Assembly: GCA_002410715.1 (NCBI GenBank)
Contig: DHOG01000083.1
Coordinates: 18,073 to 27,683 of the forward strand
Direction: 5' to 3'
DNA length: 9,611 bases
DNA from: Ruminococcaceae bacterium UBA5396
GTDB lineage: Bacteria; Bacillota; Clostridia; Oscillospirales; Acutalibacteraceae
Under the pieces are notes generated by a model. That model had not been told where the DNA came from. It was given only the letters and a program-made list of their open reading frames with translations, and searched no databases. Made by a program: the position numbers and the translations under genes. Positions 1 to 6,985 of this stretch are shown in pieces; positions within the stretch are counted from its first letter, which is position 1; each line of letters begins with the position of its first letter.

Positions 1-192
1 GGGACTTCCGAATATCCCTTGAACATAGTTAAAATCCTTAAATGCCAGCACGATTCCGCCAATGGGTACATAATGAAACAAAACAAGGCAGATTAACGCC
101 GGCAGAGCCATCAAGAGAAATGTAATATCCTTGCGCAGCAAAGCTCTCTTTCTCTGTGCCAGCCGCGCACTGCTTAATCCTGCACTCTTCAT
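1..192 (-). CDS. LplB-family sugar ABC transporter permease, N-terminal part (cut by window edge)
   Basis: The first 64 codons of an inner-membrane permease of a sugar or oligosaccharide ABC importer are visible; the rest lies left of base 1. After a basic N-terminus (residues 9-21, rich in Arg and Lys) comes the first membrane helix at about residues 23-47. It is followed by the family signature HYVPIGGIVLAFKDFNY and then GIFGSP at the edge, which closely matches the start of LplB/YtcP-type (COG4209) permeases. The ATG at 192-190 has a GGGAG Shine-Dalgarno just upstream (about 198-202). It lies 37 bases after the stop of the GLUG surface protein on the same strand, so the two are probably co-transcribed. 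A second permease and a solute-binding lipoprotein would be expected further left, but this is inference. The family call is firm; the substrate cannot be read from this fragment. Confidence 0.92.
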   Translation of the reverse strand, partial: MKSAGLSSARLAQRKRALLRKDITFLLMALPALICLVLFHYVPIGGIVLAFKDFNYVQGIFGSP

Positions 193-229
193 CCGCTCTC
201 CCACTTTCTTTTGCTCTGAAATACGCTGT

Positions 230-1744
230 TTAGCGATTGTTAGGCTTGTTTTTTACAATGACAACAATGGTAGCTACGCTGCCTGCCAAGGCGGCTGCAG
301 CAAGTATTGACAATGTGATAACAAGCAAAGTCTCCGCTGTGTGCGACATAACCCGTAGATCATCATCCGTATCAGAGTTGTCATTACTCTTATTGTCCTG
401 TGTTGAATTTGTTTCTCCGCCGGAAGAAGCAGGAATGTCCGTGGTGCCTGTAGCGATTGGCTCGGTATCCGTCGTTTCGGTCGGGTCAGAGCCTTGTGTG
501 TTTTGTGTGTTATCGCCTGTTGTTGTATTCTGCTGATTGCTCACCGGTTTATAATCCGATGCTTTGGCTGTCTTCACATTTTTTAATTGCGGATAGCTGC
601 CGGATTTTACAGTCCAGGCAGGAAATGCCTTAAACGCACTATTAATTTCGTCCTGTGTAGCGGCACAGAAACCAACTTCCAGAACGCCGGCTTCCTTTGC
701 AGCAAAGTTTGCATTTTTTAATCTCTTAAGAGTCGGCACTTGCTTTCTTCCGGCAATTTTGCCCACCGTATAGCATTGGCTTGCAATATCAGTATTGGAA
801 AGCGTGTTATCATCAGAGTGATTTTTTGTGCCGATAAAGCAACCCGATGATTCGGTTTTCACTGTTCCGGCCGCCCAACAATCCTTAATCTTAATGTTGT
901 CACCGTATACGGAACCGCCAAAAGCTCCAGCGTGTGTTTTCCCTCCGGTAAATGTTCCGTTATAAAAGCTTTCAGTAATGGTAACAGTTCCTTGGGCACT
1001 GCCTACCAAACCTCCGGTTCCCCATGTGCCTGTTGAAGTAACCGTTGCTACCGACCAACTGGTAGATACATTGGAATTATAAATAATACCCAGCATTCCG
1101 CCTATATGGTTTGACGAAGAAGTCACTTTGCCTGAGACGCCACAGCCTTTAACCGTAATTCCTTTCCCAATTGCCACCAGAATGCCGGTTGCCATATCAT
1201 CCATTCCGTGGTTTGGGGTAGAATCCGGATTCATTTGATAATCACCCTCTATTGTACTGGTGATGTTAGCATCAAAAATCAGGATGTTGGTAAATGAAGA
1301 TCCATCCGCGCAGCCAAAAAGTCCGGCTTCCCATCCGGAACTGCCGTCTTTTTTATATCCGGAGAACTTCTCCTTCTTGGTCGATCCCTTAGCACTAACC
1401 TTCATCTTCAGATTCTTGATGGCATAAAGCGGCTTTCCGTCAGCACCCAGATCGCAGGTCAGCGATCCTTTAAATGGCGTTTTAAGATTGCCGATGGGCT
1501 TAAAATTCGAATAGCTTGAAAGATCAATCGTATTCGACAGCTTGTAATGCCCAACCAAATTATCACGAATGCCATCCAACTGCTCAGCAGTGTAAATTAG
1601 ATAGGGATCAGATTTACTGCCTCTTCCGCTGTATGAAACCGCGCCTGCATTAAGACAGATTTCAAATAATGAAAACAACATGCAAATGCAAGCTATGTAC
1701 ATAACCGTTTTCTTGACCATTTTAATTCTAATTTGTTTTGTCAC
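230..1744 (-). CDS. Secreted/surface protein with GLUG-like repeats and C-terminal membrane anchor
   Basis: A 504-residue cell-surface protein. A signal peptide covers about residues 1-35 (basic KMVKK, hydrophobic stretch, probable cleavage after NAGA). The segment beginning SGRGSKSDPYLIYTAEQLD (about 39-57), followed by a short span ending DLSS and PIG, is the usual opening of clostridial GLUG/beta-helix surface proteins. Degenerate GLUG repeats follow: AGLFG at about 140, TGILVAIG at 187, GGMLGII at 215, GGLVGSAQGTVTITESFYNG at 244-263, and AGAFGG at 272. A Thr/Ser/Asn/Asp-rich low-complexity linker (about 402-463) leads to a single membrane helix (about 472-497) and a short basic tail. No LPXTG motif is present, so it is probably membrane-anchored. 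The frame is open up to a TTG at 1792, but the GTG at 1744 has a strong GGAGG seven bases upstream and gives a normal signal peptide. The exact function is unknown; glycan binding or adhesion is inferred from its position just before an LplB-type permease. Confidence 0.85.
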   Translation of the reverse strand: MTKQIRIKMVKKTVMYIACICMLFSLFEICLNAGAVSYSGRGSKSDPYLIYTAEQLDGIRDNLVGHYKLSNTIDLSSYSNFKPIGNLKTPFKGSLTCDLGADGKPLYAIKNLKMKVSAKGSTKKEKFSGYKKDGSSGWEAGLFGCADGSSFTNILIFDANITSTIEGDYQMNPDSTPNHGMDDMATGILVAIGKGITVKGCGVSGKVTSSSNHIGGMLGIIYNSNVSTSWSVATVTSTGTWGTGGLVGSAQGTVTITESFYNGTFTGGKTHAGAFGGSVYGDNIKIKDCWAAGTVKTESSGCFIGTKNHSDDNTLSNTDIASQCYTVGKIAGRKQVPTLKRLKNANFAAKEAGVLEVGFCAATQDEINSAFKAFPAWTVKSGSYPQLKNVKTAKASDYKPVSNQQNTTTGDNTQNTQGSDPTETTDTEPIATGTTDIPASSGGETNSTQDNKSNDNSDTDDDLRVMSHTAETLLVITLSILAAAALAGSVATIVVIVKNKPNNR

Positions 1745-1751
1745 AGATACC

Positions 1752-1756
1752 CCTCC
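1752..1756 (-). promoter_or_regulatory. Shine-Dalgarno site that sets the GTG start of the GLUG protein
   Basis: On the minus strand GGAGG is followed by seven bases and then GTG at 1744. No comparable site precedes the longer TTG-initiated frame at 1792. The GTG also places the Lys-rich n-region of the signal peptide at the expected distance from the N-terminus. Confidence 0.8.
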
Positions 1757-1875
1757 GTTAACATTAAATTTCGATCCTACCGCTACACCCAATTAAACGG
1801 CAGATATATTTATAAAGCAATCAAAAGTCGGTCTTTGATATTTCCATATACCTCATCTGAAATAAAGGCCTTAAA

Positions 1876-1904
1876 ATTATATCTGCTTCCTAATTAAGTT
1901 TTAA
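1876..1904 (-). promoter_or_regulatory. Candidate sigma-A promoter for the GLUG protein/permease operon
   Basis: On the minus strand TTAAAA (1904-1899) and a consensus TATAAT (1881-1876) are separated by 17 bases. Transcription would start near 1869, leaving an untranslated leader of about 125 bases before the GTG at 1744. A second arrangement with identical boxes and spacing lies further upstream, at 2080-2075 and 2057-2052. The region is very AT-rich, so chance matches are likely. Confidence 0.4.
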
Positions 1905-2176
1905 GTATAACAGCTGCCCTAAGGTTTGTTCATTGAATAATCTGCCAATACCGTTTGATTTTTTAGTGTCAATTTTATTGGTTTTCACATTATATTCATA
2001 GTGTATCACATGTACTTTTTATAATCTGCTAGTATATTCACACCTCGTTTTATTATATTGATATTTTATAGACGTTTTAAGAATGATTTTCCAAATTATT
2101 TGTACTGTACCGAAGTTCTGTATAATTCCCCCAATTTAGCATAAGTAACAAATAATTAAGTTTTTTTATTAATCAC

Positions 2177-2205
2177 TTGTTTTTTTAAATATATTAATTT
2201 ATAAT
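2177..2205 (+). promoter_or_regulatory. Candidate sigma-A promoter for the AraC regulator (and possibly GH95)
   Basis: TTGTTT (2177-2182) and a consensus TATAAT (2200-2205) are separated by 17 bases. The start site would be near 2212, about 84 bases before the AraC ATG. A weaker alternative, TTGAAT-17-TATTTT, sits at 2220-2248. The background is AT-rich, so this is a moderate call. Confidence 0.42.
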
Positions 2206-2295
2206 AAATCAATATTCTATTGAATCTTTTGTTAAGTTATTGTATTTTCATTAGATTGATTTTCTATTTGCAACTCTGAACGGAGGTTTAAGTAT

Positions 2296-3147
2296 ATGGA
2301 TATTATCAGATATAAAGAAGAAAACCGGATTGATCAAAATTGTGGCTATCAGTTTGTCCGTTTTACAAAATACGACAATGATATTAAGGTTCATTGCCAT
2401 GAATTTTTTGAACTGCAATTTTTCCCGAATAGTAGTTTTTCACATTTGGCTAATAATGTTGTAACGGAATTCTCAAAGGGAACATTGCTGTTTATTCGTC
2501 CTGATGACTGTCATGATATACTTAATCCCGATAATAAAAGCATATTTATTCTTCATTTAGCTTTTTCAAAAAAGCTTGTTATGGATGTTTTCGAATATCT
2601 CACAAACTCTTTCCCTTCGCGTGAATTACTCGAAGCGCCCATGCCTCCGCATGTTGTTTTAGACGCACTTGATTCAAACGAGCTTGAAAATGCATTCAAT
2701 GAAATTACATCAATTGATTTCTACGACTATAATTTGAGGATTGTCTACATTCGCCGGTTTCTTGTTAATGTGTTATACAAATACTTTTTTGAAAAGCATC
2801 AGCCTTCTCAAAAGCATATCCCAAAATGGCTTCAGGAAACATGTGAAAAAATGAGATATATCGAACACTTTTCAGTGGGCTTTGATAGGATGGTTGAAAT
2901 ATCAGGGCGTACAAAATCACATCTTTGCCGCTCTATGCAGCGATATATGAATACCACTCCCACGAAATTTATTAATGAAGTACGTCTTATATGGATTGCT
3001 ACAATGCTGATTAATACAGATGCCGAAATTCTTGACCTGTGTTTTGAGGCTGGTTTTTCAAATATTAGCTGGATGTATATACTGTTTAAGGAGAAATATG
3101 GCCAGCCACCCGGAACATTTAGAAATTCCGCTACTCAAAGCACCTAG
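2296..3147 (+). CDS. AraC-family transcriptional regulator with N-terminal cupin, ChbR-like layout
   Basis: A 283-residue DNA-binding regulator. The N-terminal cupin, about residues 20-90, carries HCHEFFEL (His33, His35) and DCHDI (His73), the usual sugar-sensing half of such proteins. A helical linker leads to the AraC DNA-binding domain: first helix-turn-helix at about 193-218 (MVEISGRTKSHLCRSMQRYM) and second at about 242-276 (ILDLCFEAGFSNISWMYILF, then GQPPGTFRN). The segment IPKWLQETCEKMRYIEHFS before the first helix-turn-helix resembles the same place in E. coli ChbR, a chito-oligosaccharide regulator, so a related architecture is likely but not the same effector. In the second motif SWMYILF replaces the common S-x-F-x-R-x-F pattern. 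The ATG follows GGAGG (2282-2286) by nine bases. The gene precedes GH95 by 55 bases and diverges from the GLUG/permease arm, so it probably controls both. Confidence 0.93.
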   Translation: MDIIRYKEENRIDQNCGYQFVRFTKYDNDIKVHCHEFFELQFFPNSSFSHLANNVVTEFSKGTLLFIRPDDCHDILNPDNKSIFILHLAFSKKLVMDVFEYLTNSFPSRELLEAPMPPHVVLDALDSNELENAFNEITSIDFYDYNLRIVYIRRFLVNVLYKYFFEKHQPSQKHIPKWLQETCEKMRYIEHFSVGFDRMVEISGRTKSHLCRSMQRYMNTTPTKFINEVRLIWIATMLINTDAEILDLCFEAGFSNISWMYILFKEKYGQPPGTFRNSATQST

Positions 3148-3202
3148 ATTTTGCCATTGTTCAGGTGTTTGCAACTACCAGCCTTGAGAAAGGAAGTATT
3201 AT

Positions 3203-5551
3203 ATGGAAACCAATTTCGGTACATATTCGTCAATTGAAAAGTTCGATTACGCGAAACCCTATAAACTTTGGTATAGAGATGAAGTCCTCTTTGAAAATGA
3301 AGATTCACCGGAATATACTATGGCTCCAGATGACGGATGGGAACGATGGTCACTGCCGATTGGGAATGGATATATGGGAGCCAATATTTATGGGAGAAAA
3401 GCAACCGAACGTATATTGGTCACTGAAAACAGTATGTGCAACCCTTATGTGCGCGGAAAAGGCGGTCTAAACAGCTTTGCTGATCTCCGTATACACTTTT
3501 GGCACGAGGGCTGCGAAAACTATATTCGGTATCTGGACTTGAACAGTGCGATTTCCGGTGTTGAATATATATATAACGGTATAAAATATACGCGCAGTTA
3601 CTTTACCAGCTACCCCGACCGTGTATTTGTCATGAAATTTGAGGCATCAAAAAAAAATGCACTGAGCTTTGAAATAGAGACGATAATTCCTTATGTTAAG
3701 CCATACCTTTATGAACCGGGGGACGGCATGGGAAAAACAGGACAGGTGCTTTCTCAAAGCAATGATAGCATTATTTTAAGCGGCGAAATGGAATACTATA
3801 AAATTGCATATGAAGGCCAGTTAAAAGTTATCTCCGACGGAGGGACAACTGAAAGCAAAAACGGTAAGATCACAGTAAAAAACGCCTCCTCTGCCATGGT
3901 GATTTTAGCTGTAGGAACCAATTACTGCATGGATGCCCGCGTGTTTACTGAACCTAACCCAGCGAAAAAACTTTCGCATTTCCCTCATCCCCATAATAAA
4001 GTTACGGAAATTTTAAAAAAAGCTTCTGAAAAAGCGTATGATTTACTACTGGAGGAGCATCTTAGGGACTATAAATCTTTATTTAATCGTGTCGAATTTT
4101 CGATATCAAATGAACAATGTGAGATACCCACCAACCTCATGCTAGATGAATATAAAAACGGAATCCAGCACCCATATTTGGAGGAATTATATTTTCAATA
4201 TGGACGATATCTGTTAATTTCTTCGTCGCGCCCGGGTACTTATCCAGCCAACCTTCAAGGAACTTGGAACAAATATGATTCATCTCCATGGAGCAGCGGT
4301 TATTGGCATAATATCAATGTCCAGATGAACTACTGGCCGGCGTTTAACACCAATCTAGCTGAATTATTTGCACCATATATCGATTATTTTAATGCTTACA
4401 TGCCGCTGGCAAAAAGCAACGCGGACGATTACATAAAAAATGTATTTCCTGATAGGTATGACGGAAACGGCAATAACGGCTGGGCTATTGGAACCGGTGC
4501 CTGGTTATACACTATTAGCGGCGCAGAATTACCCTATCACGGACATTCGGGACCCGGTACAGGTGGGTTGACCGCAAAATTGTTCTGGGAATACTATGCA
4601 TTTACTCAAGACAATAATACTCTAAAATCCTTAGTCTTTCCGGCGCTCGAGGGCATGGCTCTGTTTTTATCCAAAACACTTGAAAAGCATGGCGATAAGT
4701 ACCTTGTAAAATATTCGGCATCACCAGAGCAAAAGCATAATGGCGAATTTCATTATACGGTTGGTTGTGCCTTTGACCAACAGATGGTATATGAAACCTA
4801 TTACGACCTCATACAATCTGCCGATTCAATGGATAAGGAAACCAAAATAGTATCCACAGCTAGACAACAAGTCGACCACCTTGATCCTGTACTAATAGGA
4901 AAATCGGGTCAGGTAAAAGAATATCGGGAGGAAAATAATTACGGTGATATCGGGGAATATCATCATCGTCACATTTCACAGTTGGTTGGACTTTATCCCG
5001 GCACCTGCATTAATTCAACTAAACCGGAAACCTTAAACGCCGCGGCGGTAAGCCTTAGCGAACGTGGTAATTCTACAATCGGATGGTCAACGGCTCACCG
5101 CTTGAATGCATGGGCACGCATACGTAACGGAAATAATGCATACCTTACATATCGAAATCTATTGGAAAACTGTACTTTTAATAATTTATGGGATGCCCAC
5201 CCTCCTTTTCAGATTGACGGTAACTTTGGCGGCACCGCTGGCGTGGCAGAAATGCTGCTTCAAAGTCATGAGGGTTGCATTGATATTATTCAAGCAATAC
5301 CTGATGTTTGGAAGACAGGCTATTTTAAAGGTCTTGTGGCTCGTGGAAATTTTGTAGTAAATGCATGGTGGAAACAAGGAGTCATAACCAAACTTGAAAT
5401 TCTTTCCCGTGCAGGTGGTGGGTGCCGGCTGAGATTTCCGGTACAAGCTAAAATACTTGATGCTAACGCAAATGAAATTGCTTGTGAATATCGGGATGGT
5501 ATTATTATCTTTGAAACCAGTACAAACTGTCTTTATTCAATTATAACTTAG
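3203..5551 (+). CDS. Glycoside hydrolase family 95 (alpha-L-fucosidase/alpha-L-galactosidase family), cytoplasmic
   Basis: A full-length 782-residue GH95 enzyme, which hydrolyses terminal alpha-L-fucose or alpha-L-galactose by inversion. The N-terminal beta-domain is recognisable by LWYRDE (22-27), ERWSLPIGNGYMGANIYG (47-64) and RYLDLNSAISGVEY (109-122). The (alpha/alpha)6 domain contains NLQGTWN (350-356), HNINVQMNYW (369-378), SASPE (505-509) and IDGNFGGTAGVAEMLLQSHE (671-690). By analogy with Bifidobacterium AfcA, Asn370, Asn372, Glu509 and Asp672 correspond to the catalytic Asn421, Asn423, Glu566 and Asp766, so the site is intact. The residue two before Asn370 is Trp368, where I recall characterised fucosidases having His and an L-galactosidase having Thr. 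There is no signal peptide, so it acts on imported oligosaccharides. AGGAAG at 3191-3196, six bases before the ATG, supports the start. It lies 55 bases after the AraC gene with no clear promoter between, probably one transcript. Confidence 0.94.
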   Translation: METNFGTYSSIEKFDYAKPYKLWYRDEVLFENEDSPEYTMAPDDGWERWSLPIGNGYMGANIYGRKATERILVTENSMCNPYVRGKGGLNSFADLRIHFWHEGCENYIRYLDLNSAISGVEYIYNGIKYTRSYFTSYPDRVFVMKFEASKKNALSFEIETIIPYVKPYLYEPGDGMGKTGQVLSQSNDSIILSGEMEYYKIAYEGQLKVISDGGTTESKNGKITVKNASSAMVILAVGTNYCMDARVFTEPNPAKKLSHFPHPHNKVTEILKKASEKAYDLLLEEHLRDYKSLFNRVEFSISNEQCEIPTNLMLDEYKNGIQHPYLEELYFQYGRYLLISSSRPGTYPANLQGTWNKYDSSPWSSGYWHNINVQMNYWPAFNTNLAELFAPYIDYFNAYMPLAKSNADDYIKNVFPDRYDGNGNNGWAIGTGAWLYTISGAELPYHGHSGPGTGGLTAKLFWEYYAFTQDNNTLKSLVFPALEGMALFLSKTLEKHGDKYLVKYSASPEQKHNGEFHYTVGCAFDQQMVYETYYDLIQSADSMDKETKIVSTARQQVDHLDPVLIGKSGQVKEYREENNYGDIGEYHHRHISQLVGLYPGTCINSTKPETLNAAAVSLSERGNSTIGWSTAHRLNAWARIRNGNNAYLTYRNLLENCTFNNLWDAHPPFQIDGNFGGTAGVAEMLLQSHEGCIDIIQAIPDVWKTGYFKGLVARGNFVVNAWWKQGVITKLEILSRAGGGCRLRFPVQAKILDANANEIACEYRDGIIIFETSTNCLYSIIT

Positions 5552-5575
5552 GATATGCTAAGCTTTTACACAAGT

Positions 5576-5615
5576 AACCGGCTTAATGTAGTTTATAAAC
5601 TACATTAAGCCGGTT
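5576..5615. terminator. Perfect 40-base palindrome after GH95, possible bidirectional terminator hairpin
   Basis: The left arm AACCGGCTTAATGTAGTTTA (5576-5595) is the exact reverse complement of the right arm (5596-5615), with no spacer. As RNA it can form an 18-base-pair stem with a four-base loop on either strand. It begins 25 bases after the GH95 stop, where a terminator is expected. However, neither side carries the U-rich tail of a classical intrinsic terminator: GATGTGG follows on the plus strand and ACTTGTG on the minus strand. It may instead be a transcript-stabilising or processing hairpin, or a copy of a dispersed palindromic repeat. The structure is certain; the role is not. Confidence 0.55.
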
Positions 5616-5746
5616 GATGTGGTAATAAATTATTTAAGACCATTTTCGTGCTGTTGAATTACTTTATTTTATACCGAATACAAGTAACGTTGCATCGCTT
5701 TACTTTTATATGCCAATATGATAAATATTTTAAAAAGGATGAAAAA

Positions 5747-5830
5747 ATGTACTCATTCAAACTAGTTTTACGCTTTAATAAAAAATCAGTATATTATAAA
5801 TGTCCAAGCGCAGGAAGGAATGAACCTTAA
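5747..5830 (+). CDS. Possible 27-residue leader ORF abutting the pyruvyl transferase-like gene
   Basis: A short open frame encodes a basic peptide beginning MYSFKLVLRF and ending AGRNEP, with six Lys/Arg residues. It has a good AAGGA site (5735-5739) seven bases before its ATG, and its TAA (5828-5830) directly touches the ATG of the next gene at 5831. That arrangement would allow translational coupling. The frame is open back to an ATG at 5648, but that start has no visible ribosome site. The peptide matches no family I know. It may be a real small protein, a leader peptide or chance; the ribosome site and the exact junction are the only support. Confidence 0.28.
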   Translation: MYSFKLVLRFNKKSVYYKCPSAGRNEP

Positions 5831-6985
5831 ATGGATAAGGAGATTTTATTAAGGTCTTCATGGCAGGATGTAAATATTGGGGATATCTCACATACGCCTG
5901 CGATGCTGGCTATACTTGAGAAACAACTACCTGAAGTTAAGGTAACAGTATGGGCATCTTCGTATATCACCAATAATGTGATTGACATGATTCAAAAGAG
6001 GTTTCAGGGTGTTGGGTTTATTAAAGGAAATGCCGATAATGCAGATGTAAGGGAAGCTATAATGCGCGCTGATTTTTTACTGCATGGTTCGGGTCCTTTC
6101 TTGGTGGGGGCTCATGAGATAAAACAGTATATCGAATTGACGGGGAAAAAATTCGGCGCTTCCGGCATTACATACAGAAGAGCTGATAAAGAAATGCTGA
6201 ACAAGTCTGAATTTGTGTATTTCCGTGATAGCGTTTCTTTAGAAAATGCCAAGAATGATGGTGTAAAAGCAAAATATTTAGATTTCGGGCCGGATGCGGC
6301 ATTTGCTTTTGATTTGGAAGCTGAAAATAAAGCAGAAAAGTTTTTATCTGATAATAAACTGGAATATAAAAAATTTGTTTGCTGTATTCCAAGGTTAAGA
6401 ATTACACCCTATTGGAAGATGAGAAGCGATGCGCCCTATAACAGAGAATCAGACGAGATAAATAATAGGTTTAAGGAACAGGATCATAAATATTTAAGGG
6501 CAGCTATTATCAGGGTTTTAGAAAACACGGATGTTAAGGTTCTGGTGTGTCCTGAAGATCAGACTCAAATGTTGGTAGGTAAAGAGATGATTATTGACAA
6601 ATTGCCGAAAAAGTACCATGAAAAGGTTGTTTTACGGTCTGATTACTGGCTTACTGATGAGGCGGTGAGCGTTTACAGGAAATCACTTGCGCTTTTTGGT
6701 AATGAAATGCATTCACCGATTATGTGCATTGGTAATAATATTCCTGCCGTTGTATGCAGATGGGAACAACAGACAAGCAAAGGGTTTATGTGGAACGATA
6801 TAGGACTCGGTGAATGGCTTTTTGATAGCGATGTTGGAATTAATGATGACGATTTTGCAGATACAATAATGGATGTTGTTATTAATAATGATAAAGCTGT
6901 AAATAAGACTAAACAGGCATTAGATATTGTAAATCGGAATTTTGTTAATATGGCTAGCAGAATTAGAAGTGCTTTGAATATGTGA
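5831..6985 (+). CDS. Polysaccharide pyruvyl transferase-family protein (WcaK/CsaB-like)
   Basis: A 384-residue protein with the hallmarks of the PS_pyruv_trans family, whose known members transfer pyruvate from phosphoenolpyruvate to sugars as a ketal. Visible motifs are NIGD (15-18), ADFLLHGSGPFLVGAHE (80-96, the glycine-rich loop), FRDSVS (131-136), DFGPDAAF (151-158), CPEDQTQM (240-247) and NEMHSPIMCIGNNIPAV (291-307), the last being the equivalent of the conserved HS/HA motif near the C-terminus. There is no signal peptide or membrane helix, so it is cytoplasmic. The ATG has a GGAAGGA site (5813-5819) 11 bases upstream, slightly long, and directly abuts a short upstream frame. It is co-directional with GH95 but separated by a 40-base palindrome. 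No polysaccharide-building genes are visible here, so the substrate and even the reaction are open. The family call is good; the specific function is unknown. Confidence 0.85.
   Translation: MDKEILLRSSWQDVNIGDISHTPAMLAILEKQLPEVKVTVWASSYITNNVIDMIQKRFQGVGFIKGNADNADVREAIMRADFLLHGSGPFLVGAHEIKQYIELTGKKFGASGITYRRADKEMLNKSEFVYFRDSVSLENAKNDGVKAKYLDFGPDAAFAFDLEAENKAEKFLSDNKLEYKKFVCCIPRLRITPYWKMRSDAPYNRESDEINNRFKEQDHKYLRAAIIRVLENTDVKVLVCPEDQTQMLVGKEMIIDKLPKKYHEKVVLRSDYWLTDEAVSVYRKSLALFGNEMHSPIMCIGNNIPAVVCRWEQQTSKGFMWNDIGLGEWLFDSDVGINDDDFADTIMDVVINNDKAVNKTKQALDIVNRNFVNMASRIRSALNM

Larger units (their letters stand above)
1745..2295. other. Divergent intergenic control region, 551 bases
   Basis: This AT-rich stretch separates the GLUG/permease arm (minus) from the AraC/GH95 arm (plus). 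I see no convincing gene or structured RNA in it. It holds promoter-like boxes for both directions and is the natural place for operators of the adjacent AraC-type regulator. An 8-base inverted pair, CAGATATA at 1801-1808 and TATATCTG at 1878-1885, lies in the minus-strand leader, its right arm overlapping the candidate -10 box. An 8-base direct repeat, TATATTCA, occurs at 1991 and 2033. Neither is strong enough to call an operator. Confidence 0.6.

Noticed and set aside
237..536. 99-codon plus-strand open frame
   Set aside because: It is antisense to the low-complexity linker and anchor of the GLUG gene, whose coding assignment is strong.
1745..1792. TTG-initiated 16-codon extension of the GLUG protein
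   Set aside because: The GGAGG site lies inside this extension and points to the GTG at 1744. The shorter form gives a normal signal peptide.
1991..2040. TATATTCA direct repeat spaced 42 bases as an AraC operator
   Set aside because: Eight bases of AT-rich sequence repeat easily by chance in 551 bases, and the flanks do not match.
3141..3181. Inverted CACCT and AGGTG between the AraC and GH95 genes as a terminator
   Set aside because: A five-base-pair stem with a loop of about 20 bases and no T-run; read-through is more likely.
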